The notes under the pieces were generated by a model. That model did not search any database. It saw only the letters and a program-made list of their open reading frames with translations, and was not told the origin of the DNA. Shown one piece after another: positions 24,224 to 33,021 of a DNA stretch of 64,000 nucleotides; within the stretch, counting starts at the first letter, position 1, and every line of letters begins with the position of its first letter. The stretch spans positions 26,751-90,750 of the forward strand of contig JBFMEX010000069.1 in NCBI GenBank assembly GCA_040752215.1. Direction: 5' to 3'. The stretch comes from JBFMEX01 sp040752215 (GTDB lineage: Bacteria > Pseudomonadota > Alphaproteobacteria > Rhizobiales > Hyphomicrobiaceae). The position numbers were made by a program, and so were the translations under genes.

Positions 24224-24672
24224 TCGTGACGGCGCGCAAGCTGGCCAATGCCAGTCCAATGAAGCCACGCCAGGCTGATCTCAGGCGCGCCATCAGCACG
24301 GCCTACTACGCGCTCTTTCATGCCATGGCGAAGGAAGCCGCCGACATGCTCGTGGGCGTCGGACCGAACAGGCCGGACAATGCATGGACGCATGCTTATC
24401 GCTCCCTGCAGCACGGCGACGCAAGGTCAGCGTGCGAGGCCGTGCGGAACCTCGACTTCCCGAACACCATTCAGTCGTGCGCGGATGCTTTCGTGGCCTT
24501 ACAGCAGAAACGTCATGAAGCGGACTATGATCCGGACTATCGCGTCCTGAGGGCGGACGCATTGGACGCGATACAGCAGGCAGAAGATGCCATCCGGGAT
24601 TTGAGGGCGTCGCCCAAGAGAGACCGACGGGCGTTTGCCGTGCCGATTCTCTTGAAGAAGCGGAAGTCTTGA
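24220..24672 (+). CDS. HEPN-domain protein (UPF0332-like), possible RNase toxin
   Basis: A 150-residue protein starting at GTG 24220, overlapping the previous gene by 4 bases. The HEPN signature is clear: RRAISTAYYALFHAMAKEA in the first helices and RHEADYDPDYRVLRADALDA in the later ones, as in UPF0332 proteins. RPDNAWTH (residues 51-58) fits the Rx4-6H motif of catalytic HEPN ribonucleases. The tail is basic (AVPILLKKRKS). In many systems HEPN proteins are RNA-cleaving toxins neutralised by a partner. Whether this one is active is not shown by sequence alone. Confidence 0.8.
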   Translation: MIVTARKLANASPMKPRQADLRRAISTAYYALFHAMAKEAADMLVGVGPNRPDNAWTHAYRSLQHGDARSACEAVRNLDFPNTIQSCADAFVALQQKRHEADYDPDYRVLRADALDAIQQAEDAIRDLRASPKRDRRAFAVPILLKKRKS

Positions 24673-24805
24673 GACGTCGAAAATCGCCGAAAGTCATATC
24701 GTAACTTCAAAGACATAGGTGTTCGCACTTTTCTTTTGCGCGGGGCGCCCCCCGTTTCCGCGACGCATGTGAACGCTTCCCGACTGGACCGAGGTCCCGC
24801 CGCTA

Positions 24806-26806
24806 TCACCGTGCGAGCCTGCGGTCGTTGGGGACAAGCGCGCCGAGGGTGGACTCGGCGGTTTCCGCCGCATCACCACCCCCGCTCGCGAGCTTCATCT
24901 TCAGGAAGCCGCTGGTGCCGTAGCGGGTGACGTCGCTGTAGTAGGTGGCGACCAGCCCCTCGACCATCGCCGCGTAGGCTTCGAATACCGCGGGCTCGAT
25001 CGTGGCGCCGTTGTAGTTGACGATCGCTGATACCTTGTGGCCGAGCGGCTTGACGATGCGCTCGACCGCGCTCCTGATCCGCGCCACGTCGCGCTCGGTG
25101 CGGATGACGATCCGCTCGAAGTCGATGAACAGCATGTTGAGCTTGGGGTCGTAGCTGAAGCGCCTGTCGAGCGGCAGCGTCAGCATGCGCTCACGGAGCG
25201 CCATCGGCTCGGCGAGGAAGATCGCCTCCTCCATCGTCTCCGGCTCGCGGATCACCGGGCGGAACGCCATGTGGGCGAGGATGTCGCGCTGGATGTCGAT
25301 GCCCGGTGCGACCTCGACCAGCTCCATGCCGGCGTCCGTCAGGCGGAATACGCAGCGCTCGGTGACGTAGAGTACCGGCTGGCCGCGTTTGAGCGCATAG
25401 GTGCCGGAGAACGTGCGGTGCTCGACCTCGGCGACGAATTTGCGCGATCGGCCTTCCTTCAGGATGACGAGCCGCCCGTCCTTGACCGCGATCTCGAGTC
25501 CGCCGGCGGTGAAGGTGCCGACGAACACCACACTCTTGGCGTTCTGGGAGATGTTGATGAAGCCGCCGGCGCCGGCGAGCCGCGGGCCGAATCGCGACAC
25601 GTTGAGATTGCCCTCTCTGTCGGCCTGCGCGAGGCCGAGCACGGCGAGATCGAGGCCGCCGCCGTCATAGAAGTCGAACTGGTAGGGCTGGTCGATGATC
25701 GCCTGCGTGTTGGTCGCCGCGCCGAAGTTGAGGCCGGAGGCCGGCACGCCGCCAACGACGCCCGGCTCCGCGGTCAGCGTCATCAGGTCGATCACGCGCT
25801 CCTCGGCGGCGACGCCGGCGACGCCTTCCGGCATGCCGATGCCGAGGTTGACGATGGCGTTGGGGCGCAGTTCCATCGCCGCGCGCCGGGCGATGATCTT
25901 TCGCTCGCTCATCTCCATTGGCGGGATCGACGTCATCGGCACGCGGATTTCGCCGGCGAACGCCGGGCTGTAGGGCTCGGCGAAGGTCTGCATGTGGTAC
26001 TCGGGCTTCTCGGCCACGACCACGCAATCGACCATGATGCCGGGGATCTTCACCTGCCGCGGGTTGAGCGAGCCCCGCTCGGCGACGCGCTCGACCTGGA
26101 CGATCGTGATGCCGCCCGAGTTCTTCGCCGCCATCGCCAGCGCCAGGGCCTCGAGCGTCAGCGCCTCGCGCTCCATGGTGACGTTGCCGTCGGGATCGGC
26201 GGTGGTGCCGCGCACGATCGCCACGTCGATCGGGAACGTCCGGTAGAACAGGTACTCCTCGCCGTCGATCTCCATCAGCCTGACGAGATCGGCCGTGGTG
26301 CGGGCATTGATCTTGCCGCCGCCATGGCGCGGGTCGGCGAAGGTGCCGAGCCCGACGCGCGAGAGATGCCCCGGCTTGCCGGCGGCGATATCACGATAGA
26401 GATGCGTGATGACGCCCTGCGGCAGGTTGTAGGCCTCGATGTCGCCGGCGACCGCGAGTTCCTGCAGCTTCGGCACCAGCCCCCAGTGGCCGCCGATCAC
26501 CTTGCCGACGAGGCCCTGGTGGCCGAGGTGATTGAGACCGCGCTCCTTGCCGTCGCCCTGGCCGGCCGCGTAGACGAGGGTGAGATCGCGCGGCTCGCCG
26601 AGGCCGTCGGGACTTTCGGCGCGACTCGCCAGAAATCGTTGCTCGAGCGCCACCGCGATGTTCTCGGCGAAGCCGATGCCGACGAAGCCGCCGGTCGCCA
26701 CCGTGTCGCCGGAGCGAATGAGTCCGACCGCCGCCGATGCCGGCACGATCTTGCCCTTGTCCATCGTGCTGAGCGCCGTCACCGGCCGCCGCGCCCTTTG
26801 GGTCAT
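24806..26806 (-). CDS. Acyl-CoA:acetate/3-ketoacid CoA-transferase with C-terminal extension
   Basis: Fused alpha-beta CoA-transferase (YdiF type) of 666 residues that would move CoA between carboxylic acids. ATG 26806 is preceded by GGAGGGT. The alpha half contains GDTVATGGFVGIGFAENIAV. The beta half contains NAIVNLGIGMPEGVAGVAAE, followed by LTAEPGVVGGVPASG with the likely catalytic Glu. About 130 extra residues follow the normal YdiF end (SYDPKLNMLFIDFERIVIRT to GTSGFLKMKLA). The substrate is unknown. It runs convergently towards the HEPN module, so insertion of that module did not disrupt it. Confidence 0.88.
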   Translation of the reverse strand: MTQRARRPVTALSTMDKGKIVPASAAVGLIRSGDTVATGGFVGIGFAENIAVALEQRFLASRAESPDGLGEPRDLTLVYAAGQGDGKERGLNHLGHQGLVGKVIGGHWGLVPKLQELAVAGDIEAYNLPQGVITHLYRDIAAGKPGHLSRVGLGTFADPRHGGGKINARTTADLVRLMEIDGEEYLFYRTFPIDVAIVRGTTADPDGNVTMEREALTLEALALAMAAKNSGGITIVQVERVAERGSLNPRQVKIPGIMVDCVVVAEKPEYHMQTFAEPYSPAFAGEIRVPMTSIPPMEMSERKIIARRAAMELRPNAIVNLGIGMPEGVAGVAAEERVIDLMTLTAEPGVVGGVPASGLNFGAATNTQAIIDQPYQFDFYDGGGLDLAVLGLAQADREGNLNVSRFGPRLAGAGGFINISQNAKSVVFVGTFTAGGLEIAVKDGRLVILKEGRSRKFVAEVEHRTFSGTYALKRGQPVLYVTERCVFRLTDAGMELVEVAPGIDIQRDILAHMAFRPVIREPETMEEAIFLAEPMALRERMLTLPLDRRFSYDPKLNMLFIDFERIVIRTERDVARIRSAVERIVKPLGHKVSAIVNYNGATIEPAVFEAYAAMVEGLVATYYSDVTRYGTSGFLKMKLASGGGDAAETAESTLGALVPNDRRLAR

Positions 26807-26954
26807 GTCACCCTCCACGCCGCATTCCGTCCGGCCCGTCGGGCCAGATTCGCGCTGCCGGCTCAGAGGTTCTCCAACTGTTGCGGTGCGTCAAGCCGCC
26901 AATGGGGATATTCGCCTCCCGATGGCCGCCGCGCGGCCGGTCGCGGCGGAGTGA

Positions 26955-27167
26955 TCACCAGGGCTGGCGATCCTCCTCGTCGAGGGACGGCCGGCGCGGG
27001 CGCGGGCCTTGTCGCTTCGGCAACGCCAGCAACACCAGCACCAGCGGCGGCACTAGAAAGCACCACGCCGTCCAGTGGGACCAGTCGCGGTTCTTGATCC
27101 CGGCGAGCAATCCACCGGCGATGGCGGCGGCAATGGCCGAAAGGCCCCAGGCGACGATCCAGGTCAC
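26955..27167 (-). CDS. Small two-helix membrane protein
   Basis: A 70-residue protein from GTG 27167. Helices IVAWGLSAIAAAIAGGLLAG and AWCFLVPPLVLVLLAL flank a short loop with NRDWSHWT, and the tail is Arg/Pro-rich. No family is recognised. It lies between nadC and the CoA-transferase gene on the same strand, and codon bias agrees with a real gene. Confidence 0.55.
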   Translation of the reverse strand: MTWIVAWGLSAIAAAIAGGLLAGIKNRDWSHWTAWCFLVPPLVLVLLALPKRQGPRPRRPSLDEEDRQPW

Positions 27168-27250
27168 TCTCGCGCTCCTTCCAACGGGTGCCGCGCAGCC
27201 CGGTTAAGCTGCAAACGGGGCGAAATCAAGCATCGGCGGCGTCTCAGCCC

Positions 27251-28111
27251 TCAAGCCGTAAAATCGAGGCCGATGTCGAGCACCGGGGCGGAGTGGGTCA
27301 AGGCGCCGACCGAGATCAAGTCGACCCCGGTCTCGGCGATGGCGCGGACGGTGGCAAGCGTGACCCCGCCCGAGGCCTCGGTCAGCATCCGCCCGCCGAC
27401 CAGCGCCACAGCCTCGGCGAGCATGGCCGGGGTCATGTTGTCGAGTAGCACGGCATCGACTCTTTGATGCATGAGCTCGGCGAGCTGCGCCAGACTGTCC
27501 ACCTCGACTTCGATCCTGACCATGTGGCCGGCATGCGCGCGCGCCGCAGCGATCGCCGCGCCGATGCCACCCGCGGCGATGACGTGGTTGTCCTTGATCA
27601 GCACCGCATCGTAGAGCCCGAAGCGGTGGTTCATGCCGCCACCGCAGCGAACGGCATACTTTTCGAATGCCCTGAGACCCGGCGTCGTCTTGCGCGTGTC
27701 GACGATCGCCGCCTTGGTTCCGGCAATGGCGTCGGCGAATTGGCGCGTCAGCGTCGCCACGCCCGACAGCTGGCCGAGGAAGTTGAGCGCCACGCGCTCC
27801 GCGGTCAGCAGCGCGCGCGCGTTGCCGGCCAGGCGGCAGATATGACCACCGGCGGCGACGCGCGCCCCGTCGTCGGCGACGATCTCGATCGCGACCGCGG
27901 GGTCGAGCGCGCGGAACGCCGCCTCGGCCAGCGCCATGCCGGCGACCACGCCCGGCTTGCGCGCCGCGATCACGCCACGCGCGCGTGCCTCGGCCGCAAT
28001 GGTGGCGTTGGTCGTGATGTCGCCGGCGAGACCGAGGTCCTCGTCGAGGGCATGACGGATCGCGGCTTCCACCAGCCCGCGCGGCAGCGCGCCCGCTCGC
28101 GGCTCGCTCAC
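27251..28111 (-). CDS. nadC: Nicotinate-nucleotide pyrophosphorylase (carboxylating)
   Basis: Quinolinate phosphoribosyltransferase, last step of de novo nicotinate mononucleotide synthesis. It has 286 residues, the normal length. Family landmarks: EDLGLAGDITTNATI near the N-terminus, LLTAERVALNFLGQLSGVAT, VDTRKTTPGLRAFEKYAVRC, then GGGMNHRFGLYDAVLIKDNH and the C-terminal EASGGVTLATVRAIAETGVD. ATG 28111 overlaps the nadB stop by 4 bases, so the two are translationally coupled. Confidence 0.96.
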   Translation of the reverse strand: MSEPRAGALPRGLVEAAIRHALDEDLGLAGDITTNATIAAEARARGVIAARKPGVVAGMALAEAAFRALDPAVAIEIVADDGARVAAGGHICRLAGNARALLTAERVALNFLGQLSGVATLTRQFADAIAGTKAAIVDTRKTTPGLRAFEKYAVRCGGGMNHRFGLYDAVLIKDNHVIAAGGIGAAIAAARAHAGHMVRIEVEVDSLAQLAELMHQRVDAVLLDNMTPAMLAEAVALVGGRMLTEASGGVTLATVRAIAETGVDLISVGALTHSAPVLDIGLDFTA

Positions 28112-29781
28112 GGCATCGCCCTCGCGCCGGCGGCCGAGCCGACCGCGACGGCGGCGCGCGCCCGGCGCAGGGAGCCGGTGATGCGATCGACCTCGTCGAG
28201 CGTCAGGTGGCTGCGCTTCGCGAGCCGCTCCGAAGGCTTTGGGTGATCAGTGCGGAAGTGCCCACCCCGGCTCTCGCGGCGGACCAGCGCCGCGGCGGCG
28301 ATGAAGCGGGCGGCGAGCGCCATGTTGGCGAGCACGGTGTCGCCCTTGGCGGCGCGCTCGATCTGGGCGAGCGCCAGGACGGCGGTTTCGAGACTAGTGG
28401 CGGAGCGTGCGACGCCGACGTGCTCGCTCATCAGCTTGCGGATGCGGGCGATCTCGTGCCGGCGCCGAACGGGATCGCTCACGCGCGCGCCCTCGACGCG
28501 GCGCAGCTCGGCCGAGCGTTCGTGGCACGCGTGCCGGGCCAGCGCGTCGATGTCGGCAGCGGCACGGGCGCCGAACACCACCGCCTCGAGCAGCGAGTTC
28601 GACGCCAGCCGGTTGGCGCCGTGCAGCCCGGTCGAGGCCACCTCGCCGACCGCCCACAGGCCCTCGACGGTAGTGCGTCCGCGCGTGTCGGTGGCGACGC
28701 CGCCCATGTGGTAGTGCGCGGCCGGTGCCACGGGCAGGAGGTCACGCTCGGGATCGAGGCCGGCGGCGCGTGCATGCGCATGGACGGTCGGGAACGCGCT
28801 CGCGAAGCGCTTGCCGATCGCCGTGCGGCAGTCGAGGAACGCGCCGCGACCGGCCGCGATCTCGCCGAACACCCCGCGCGCGACGATGTCACGCGGCGCC
28901 AGCTCGGCGGCGGGATCGATCCGGGTCATGAAGCGCTCGCCCCGGGCATTGACCAACGTCGCGCCTTCCCCGCGCAGCGCTTCGGTGGCGAGCGGAGCCG
29001 GGTCGACGCCGACGTCGAGCGCGGTCGGATGGAATTGCACGAACTCGGCGTCCGCGATCACCGCACCCGCACGTGCCGCGAACGCGATGGCCTCCCCGCG
29101 CGCGTAAGCCGGATTGGTGGTGACGGCGAAGAGCCCGCCGACACCGCCGGTCGCCAGCACGACGGCCGAGGCGGGCAGCAGCTCGTACGTTCCGTTGCCG
29201 CGCTCCGGCGAGCGGATCAGCCTGACGCCGGTCACCCGTCCCGCCGCGACGATCAAGTCCTCGGCCTCGTAGCCTTCGAGCACGCGGATCGAGGGGGTCT
29301 GGCGCACGGCCGCGATCAGCGCCTGCATGATCGCCGCGCCGGCGCGGTCACCGGAGACGCGCACCACGCGTTTCGCGGAATGGGCGGCCTCGCGCGAGAG
29401 CACGTAGTGGCCTTCGAGGTCGCGGTCGAACGGCACACCGTAGCCGAGGAGATCACGGATGCGGTCCGGCGCCTCAGCGGCGACGAGGCGGGCGATCACC
29501 TCGTCGACGATGCCGGCGCCGGCGGCGATGGTGTCGGCGGCGTGGGCCTCGGGCGTGTCGCCCTCGCCGACGGCGGCGGCGATGCCGCCCTGTGCCCAAA
29601 CGCTCGATGCGCCCTGTCCGAGCGGCGCGGCGGCGATCACCGTCACCGGTCGCGGCGCGAGCTTCAGGGCCGTGAACAGGCCGGCGAGGCCGGCCCCAAT
29701 GACGACGATGTCGCCCTCGCCAAGCACCGTGTCGGGTGAGCGGAAGCTCGCGATCAGCGTATCGCCGGCGTTGTCAGGCAT
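28108..29781 (-). CDS. nadB: L-aspartate oxidase
   Basis: FAD enzyme converting L-aspartate to iminoaspartate, first step of quinolinate synthesis. It has 557 residues. The dinucleotide-binding motif IVVIGAGLAGLFTALKLA is near the N-terminus, with ASSVWAQGGIAAAVGEGD next. EFVQFHPTALDVG and the active-site region HYHMGGVATDTRGRTTVEGL, then GLHGANRLASNSLLEAVVFG, identify it within the succinate dehydrogenase flavoprotein family. It lies 58 bases after nadA. Confidence 0.96.
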   Translation of the reverse strand: MPDNAGDTLIASFRSPDTVLGEGDIVVIGAGLAGLFTALKLAPRPVTVIAAAPLGQGASSVWAQGGIAAAVGEGDTPEAHAADTIAAGAGIVDEVIARLVAAEAPDRIRDLLGYGVPFDRDLEGHYVLSREAAHSAKRVVRVSGDRAGAAIMQALIAAVRQTPSIRVLEGYEAEDLIVAAGRVTGVRLIRSPERGNGTYELLPASAVVLATGGVGGLFAVTTNPAYARGEAIAFAARAGAVIADAEFVQFHPTALDVGVDPAPLATEALRGEGATLVNARGERFMTRIDPAAELAPRDIVARGVFGEIAAGRGAFLDCRTAIGKRFASAFPTVHAHARAAGLDPERDLLPVAPAAHYHMGGVATDTRGRTTVEGLWAVGEVASTGLHGANRLASNSLLEAVVFGARAAADIDALARHACHERSAELRRVEGARVSDPVRRRHEIARIRKLMSEHVGVARSATSLETAVLALAQIERAAKGDTVLANMALAARFIAAAALVRRESRGGHFRTDHPKPSERLAKRSHLTLDEVDRITGSLRRARAAVAVGSAAGARAMP

Positions 29782-29839
29782 TGGCTCTGCCCTTCGCTCT
29801 GCGGACCGGCGGCCCGCGCCGCCGCTCGCGATCCAAGGC

Positions 29840-30925
29840 TCAGCTGGTGAGGTTGACCATCCGCTCGACCGCCCGGCGCGCGCGCGCGGCCACGTCCGGG
29901 TCGACCGTCACCTCGTGGCGCATATAGAGAAGGCTCTCGTAGATCTTCTCCAGGCTGATACGCTTCATGTGTGGGCAGAGGTTGCACGGCCGGATGAACT
30001 CGACGTCGGGCGCCTCGGCGGCGACGTTCGATGACATCGAGCACTCGGTGACCAGCACGACCTTCTTCGGCCGCTTGGTCTTGACCCAGTCGATCATCGC
30101 CGCGGTCGAGCCAGTGAAGTCGGCCGCCTTGATGACGTCCGGCGGGCACTCGGGATGGGCGATGATGCGCGTCGCCGGGTCGGCGGCGCGGAACGCCTCC
30201 AGCTCCTCGGCGGTGAAGCGCTCGTGCACCTCGCAATGGCCCTTCCACGCGATGATCTCGACCTTGGTCTTGGTCTGCACGTACTTGGCGAGATACTCGT
30301 CCGGGATCAGCAGCACGCGCGGCGCGCCGAGGCTCTCGACCACCTTCACCGCGTTGGAGGAGGTGCAGCAGATGTCGCACTCGGCCTTCACCGCCGCGCT
30401 GGTGTTGACGTAGGTCACGATCGGCACGCCCGGATAGGCCGCGCGCAGCATGCGCACGTCATCGGCGGTGATCGAGGCGGCGAGCGAGCAGCCGGCCTCG
30501 AGGTCCGGAATCAGCACCGTCTTGTCGGGGTTCAACAGCTTGGAGGTCTCGGCCATGAAGTGGACGCCGGCCTGGACGATCACCTTGGCCTTGGTGCGCG
30601 CTGCCTCCTTGGCCAGCTGCAGGCTGTCGCCCTTGAAGTCGCCGACGCAATGGAAGATCTCGGGCGTCATGTAGTTGTGCGCCAGGATCACCGCGTCACG
30701 CTCCTTCTTGAGCGTATTGATGGCCTTGATCAGCGGGGCGTAGTGGACCCACTCCATCGGCGTGACGACGTGCTTCACGCGCTCGTAGAGCGGCTCCATC
30801 TCGCGCGCCAGCTCGGCCGTGAACGGGGGCAGCGCCGGGCGATTGCCATCCTGCCGGGCCTTGGGCGCGGAGCCGCGCGTGGGGCCCTGAGCCGGGATCG
30901 AACGGGCAGCGGCGGAAGCGGCCAT
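29840..30925 (-). CDS. nadA: Quinolinate synthase A
   Basis: [4Fe-4S] enzyme condensing iminoaspartate with dihydroxyacetone phosphate. I chose ATG 30925, preceded by GAGGAGGATC; upstream in-frame ATGs would cross the operator. It has 361 residues with an Ala/Pro-rich N-terminal extension. Cluster cysteines lie in KAECDICCTSSNAVKV, VLVTECSMSSNVAAE and FIRPCNLCPHMKRISL. DAVILAHNYMTPEIFHCVGD marks the substrate-binding region. It is the first gene of nadA-nadB-nadC, probably controlled by the NrtR-like protein encoded upstream. Confidence 0.96.
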   Translation of the reverse strand: MAASAAARSIPAQGPTRGSAPKARQDGNRPALPPFTAELAREMEPLYERVKHVVTPMEWVHYAPLIKAINTLKKERDAVILAHNYMTPEIFHCVGDFKGDSLQLAKEAARTKAKVIVQAGVHFMAETSKLLNPDKTVLIPDLEAGCSLAASITADDVRMLRAAYPGVPIVTYVNTSAAVKAECDICCTSSNAVKVVESLGAPRVLLIPDEYLAKYVQTKTKVEIIAWKGHCEVHERFTAEELEAFRAADPATRIIAHPECPPDVIKAADFTGSTAAMIDWVKTKRPKKVVLVTECSMSSNVAAEAPDVEFIRPCNLCPHMKRISLEKIYESLLYMRHEVTVDPDVAARARRAVERMVNLTS

Positions 30926-30952
30926 ACTTGATCCTCCTCGTCGCGGGCTTGC

Positions 30953-30975
30953 CATATGCTCCGATTGAGTATATG
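30953..30975. promoter_or_regulatory. Palindromic operator at the nadA promoter, candidate NrtR site
   Basis: CATATGCTC and GAGTATATG form a 9-bp inverted repeat (one mismatch) around 5 bases, 28 bp before the nadA start and overlapping a TATACT -10-like hexamer on the minus strand. It is strikingly AT-rich for this DNA. The NUDIX-type regulator gene lies immediately upstream, so NrtR repression of nadABC is the natural reading. The site differs from NrtR sites I know in other groups. Confidence 0.65.
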
Positions 30976-31159
30976 TAGAGCCCGAAAAGAGCCGGCTGAA
31001 CGCCGGGTGCCACTCGGCGGGCACCTGAGCCCGCCCTCATTTACCCAACATAAGCGATACCGGCCCCGAGTTCCAGTGGCGCGGTGCCCTTGGCCTGGTC
31101 GGCTCGCTCGAAACAATAGACGCCGGGCTGGCCAGATCCAGCGTTGCTTGCTTCGTCGC

Positions 31160-32215
31160 TCACGCCCGCCCCGGCTTGACCCGCACGCCCGGTGATGGCC
31201 GCTCCAGCAGCACCTCGCGGCGGTAGCGGTAGAGCTTCGCCGGACGCCCGCCGGTGCGCGTCTTCACCTCTCCGGTCGGCTCGACGAGGCCGGCGCTCTC
31301 GACCAATCTGCGGAAGTTCTGCTTGTGCAGGTGCGGCCCGAGAATGGCCTCCACCGTCTTCTGCAATTCGTAGAGCGTGAACTCGGCCGGCATCAGCTCG
31401 AACACCACCGGACGATATTTGATCTTCGCACGAAGCCGGCTGATGGCAGTCGCGAGGATGCGGCGATGATCGAACCGCATCGGCGCGCCGAGTCGGGGCG
31501 CATCGTGCCAGAAGCGTGCGGCCTCGCGGCCGTCACGGCTCGCCTCCTCGACGAGGCCGGCCTCGTAGAGCAGCTCGTAGCGCTCGAGCACCTTCTCCTC
31601 GTCCCATGCCGCGCCGTCGAGACCGAAGCACACCCTGACGCGCTCCTCGCGCATCACCGGGCGTGCCGGCGCGGCATGCAGCTGTGGGCGCGCCGCCCAC
31701 TCGCGGAGTCGCGGCACGATCTCGGCATCGAGGATCTCGGGCCGGCCCTTGCGCCAGTCCTCCCACGGGAAGAAGTGATACCAGCTGCGCCACGTGCCGC
31801 GTTGCAGCTCGCGGCCGGGCCCCGGCGAGGTGAGCGCCAGATAGCCGATCGAGACGATGTGCGGCGTGCGATCGCCCGGCTCGGCATGGCGGCCGCGGTC
31901 GCCGAACGTGTAGAGCTGCTCGACGTAGCCGAAATCGAGGCCGGTCTGCTCGTGCACCCAGCTTCTGAGGCCGATCTCGAGCGTGCGATGATCGAGCGGC
32001 GAGAACGGGCCGAACGGGAGCCCGTCGACGGCACCCGAGGCGTCCGCCTCGTCGCGAACGACGAGCACCACTGGCTCATCGGCCGCCACCGCTACGATTG
32101 CAGCGTTCAGTCCGATCGCGACGCCGGCATGCTCCTCGCGAGGACGCATACTCGTCGGCGGTGGCATGTCGCGCCGCGCGATGCGCGGGCGTCTCATGTG
32201 GGCCTCTGTGGTCAT
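31160..32215 (-). CDS. nrtR: NrtR-type NUDIX transcriptional regulator of NAD synthesis
   Basis: Predicted repressor of nadABC, 351 residues, with ATG 32215 preceded by GGAGGAG. The N-terminal half is a NUDIX domain (GVAIGLNAAIVAVAADEPVV, LVVRDEADASGAVDGLPFGP). Its NUDIX box is degraded: the usual REUxEExGU reads RSWVHEQTGL, consistent with a ligand sensor that has lost hydrolysis. The C-terminal half contains a winged helix (FTLYELQKTVEAILGPHLHK, QNFRRLVESAGLVEPTGE, GRPAKLYRYRREVLLER) as in NrtR. Family members respond to ADP-ribose or NAD. It is longer than typical NrtR, as are many alphaproteobacterial versions. Confidence 0.85.
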   Translation of the reverse strand: MTTEAHMRRPRIARRDMPPPTSMRPREEHAGVAIGLNAAIVAVAADEPVVLVVRDEADASGAVDGLPFGPFSPLDHRTLEIGLRSWVHEQTGLDFGYVEQLYTFGDRGRHAEPGDRTPHIVSIGYLALTSPGPGRELQRGTWRSWYHFFPWEDWRKGRPEILDAEIVPRLREWAARPQLHAAPARPVMREERVRVCFGLDGAAWDEEKVLERYELLYEAGLVEEASRDGREAARFWHDAPRLGAPMRFDHRRILATAISRLRAKIKYRPVVFELMPAEFTLYELQKTVEAILGPHLHKQNFRRLVESAGLVEPTGEVKTRTGGRPAKLYRYRREVLLERPSPGVRVKPGRA

Positions 32216-32363
32216 GAATCAGCTCCTCCAGCGTGAAGCCGAGCTACGGGTCGATCATGGCGTTTTTCGGAACAATTGTTGTGCTCGATGTCGGACCAAA
32301 GGCCTCGCAAGCGGCCGAACCCACTTGCGAATTCGTCATTGGCGGGCGCCGCGCGCGCAGCCT

Positions 32364-33014
32364 TCAGAGCGCGGCGGAAAGCGCGCGAAAGCGCGCCAGA
32401 AAGCGCATTTGTGCCGTCTCCGCCGCTTCCGCCGCGAGCCCGGCAAGCGCATCCGCGAGCGTGTTGGAAAGCCGCGCCGGTGGGGCCCCAAAAAATCTCA
32501 ACGCCTCGTCCTCGGCGAAGCCGGCGAGCACGCGCGCCTCGAAAAAGGCGGCAATGCGATCGGACTCCTTGATCGCGCTGACGACCTCGGCCGGCAGCTC
32601 GGCCGGCAGGCCGAAGCGTGTGTGGATGGCGCCGAGCAGGCGCATCTCGAACGCCTTGTAGTCGAGCCCGATCGCGGTCTTGAACGGGCTGATGAGATCG
32701 CCGATCACGTACTCTGGTGCGTCGTGCAGCAGCGCCGCGAGCCGCCAGCGCGCATCCCATCCAGCGTTGAGATCGGCGGCGATGTCCTCGACGATCAGCA
32801 CGTGCTGCGCGACCGAGAGCGCGTGCGCGCCGAGCGTCTGTCCGTTCCAGCGCGCGACGCGGGCGAGGCCGTGGGCGATGTCCTCGATGGCGATGTCGTC
32901 CGGCGACGGGGCGAGCAGATCGAGCCGGCGGCCCGACAGCATCCGCTGCCAGGCGCGCGGCGGCTCGCTGGTCGAGGCAGGTTCATCCGCTGGCGAGATG
33001 GACGATTTGGTCAT
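32364..33014 (-). CDS. HD-domain hydrolase, YfbR-like (5'-deoxynucleotidase-like)
   Basis: Metal-dependent phosphohydrolase of 216 residues. The HD signature is visible: a first His in GAHALSVAQHVLIVEDIAAD, the His-Asp pair in RWRLAALLHDAPEYVIGDLI, and a later Asp in VSAIKESDRIAAFFEARVLA. Related proteins dephosphorylate deoxynucleoside monophosphates. The C-terminus is Ala-rich. It lies 7 bases after tag, so ygfZ-tag-HD form one operon on the minus strand. The substrate remains a family inference. Confidence 0.85.
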   Translation of the reverse strand: MTKSSISPADEPASTSEPPRAWQRMLSGRRLDLLAPSPDDIAIEDIAHGLARVARWNGQTLGAHALSVAQHVLIVEDIAADLNAGWDARWRLAALLHDAPEYVIGDLISPFKTAIGLDYKAFEMRLLGAIHTRFGLPAELPAEVVSAIKESDRIAAFFEARVLAGFAEDEALRFFGAPPARLSNTLADALAGLAAEAAETAQMRFLARFRALSAAL

Positions 33015-33021
33015 CTCTCAC

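Noticed and set aside
25037..27097. 686-codon plus-strand frame opposite the CoA-transferase gene
   Set aside because: Shadow of a high-GC gene; no motifs, while the minus strand encodes an evident enzyme.
28207..29739. 510-codon plus-strand frame opposite nadB
   Set aside because: Antisense shadow; nadB is unambiguous on the minus strand.
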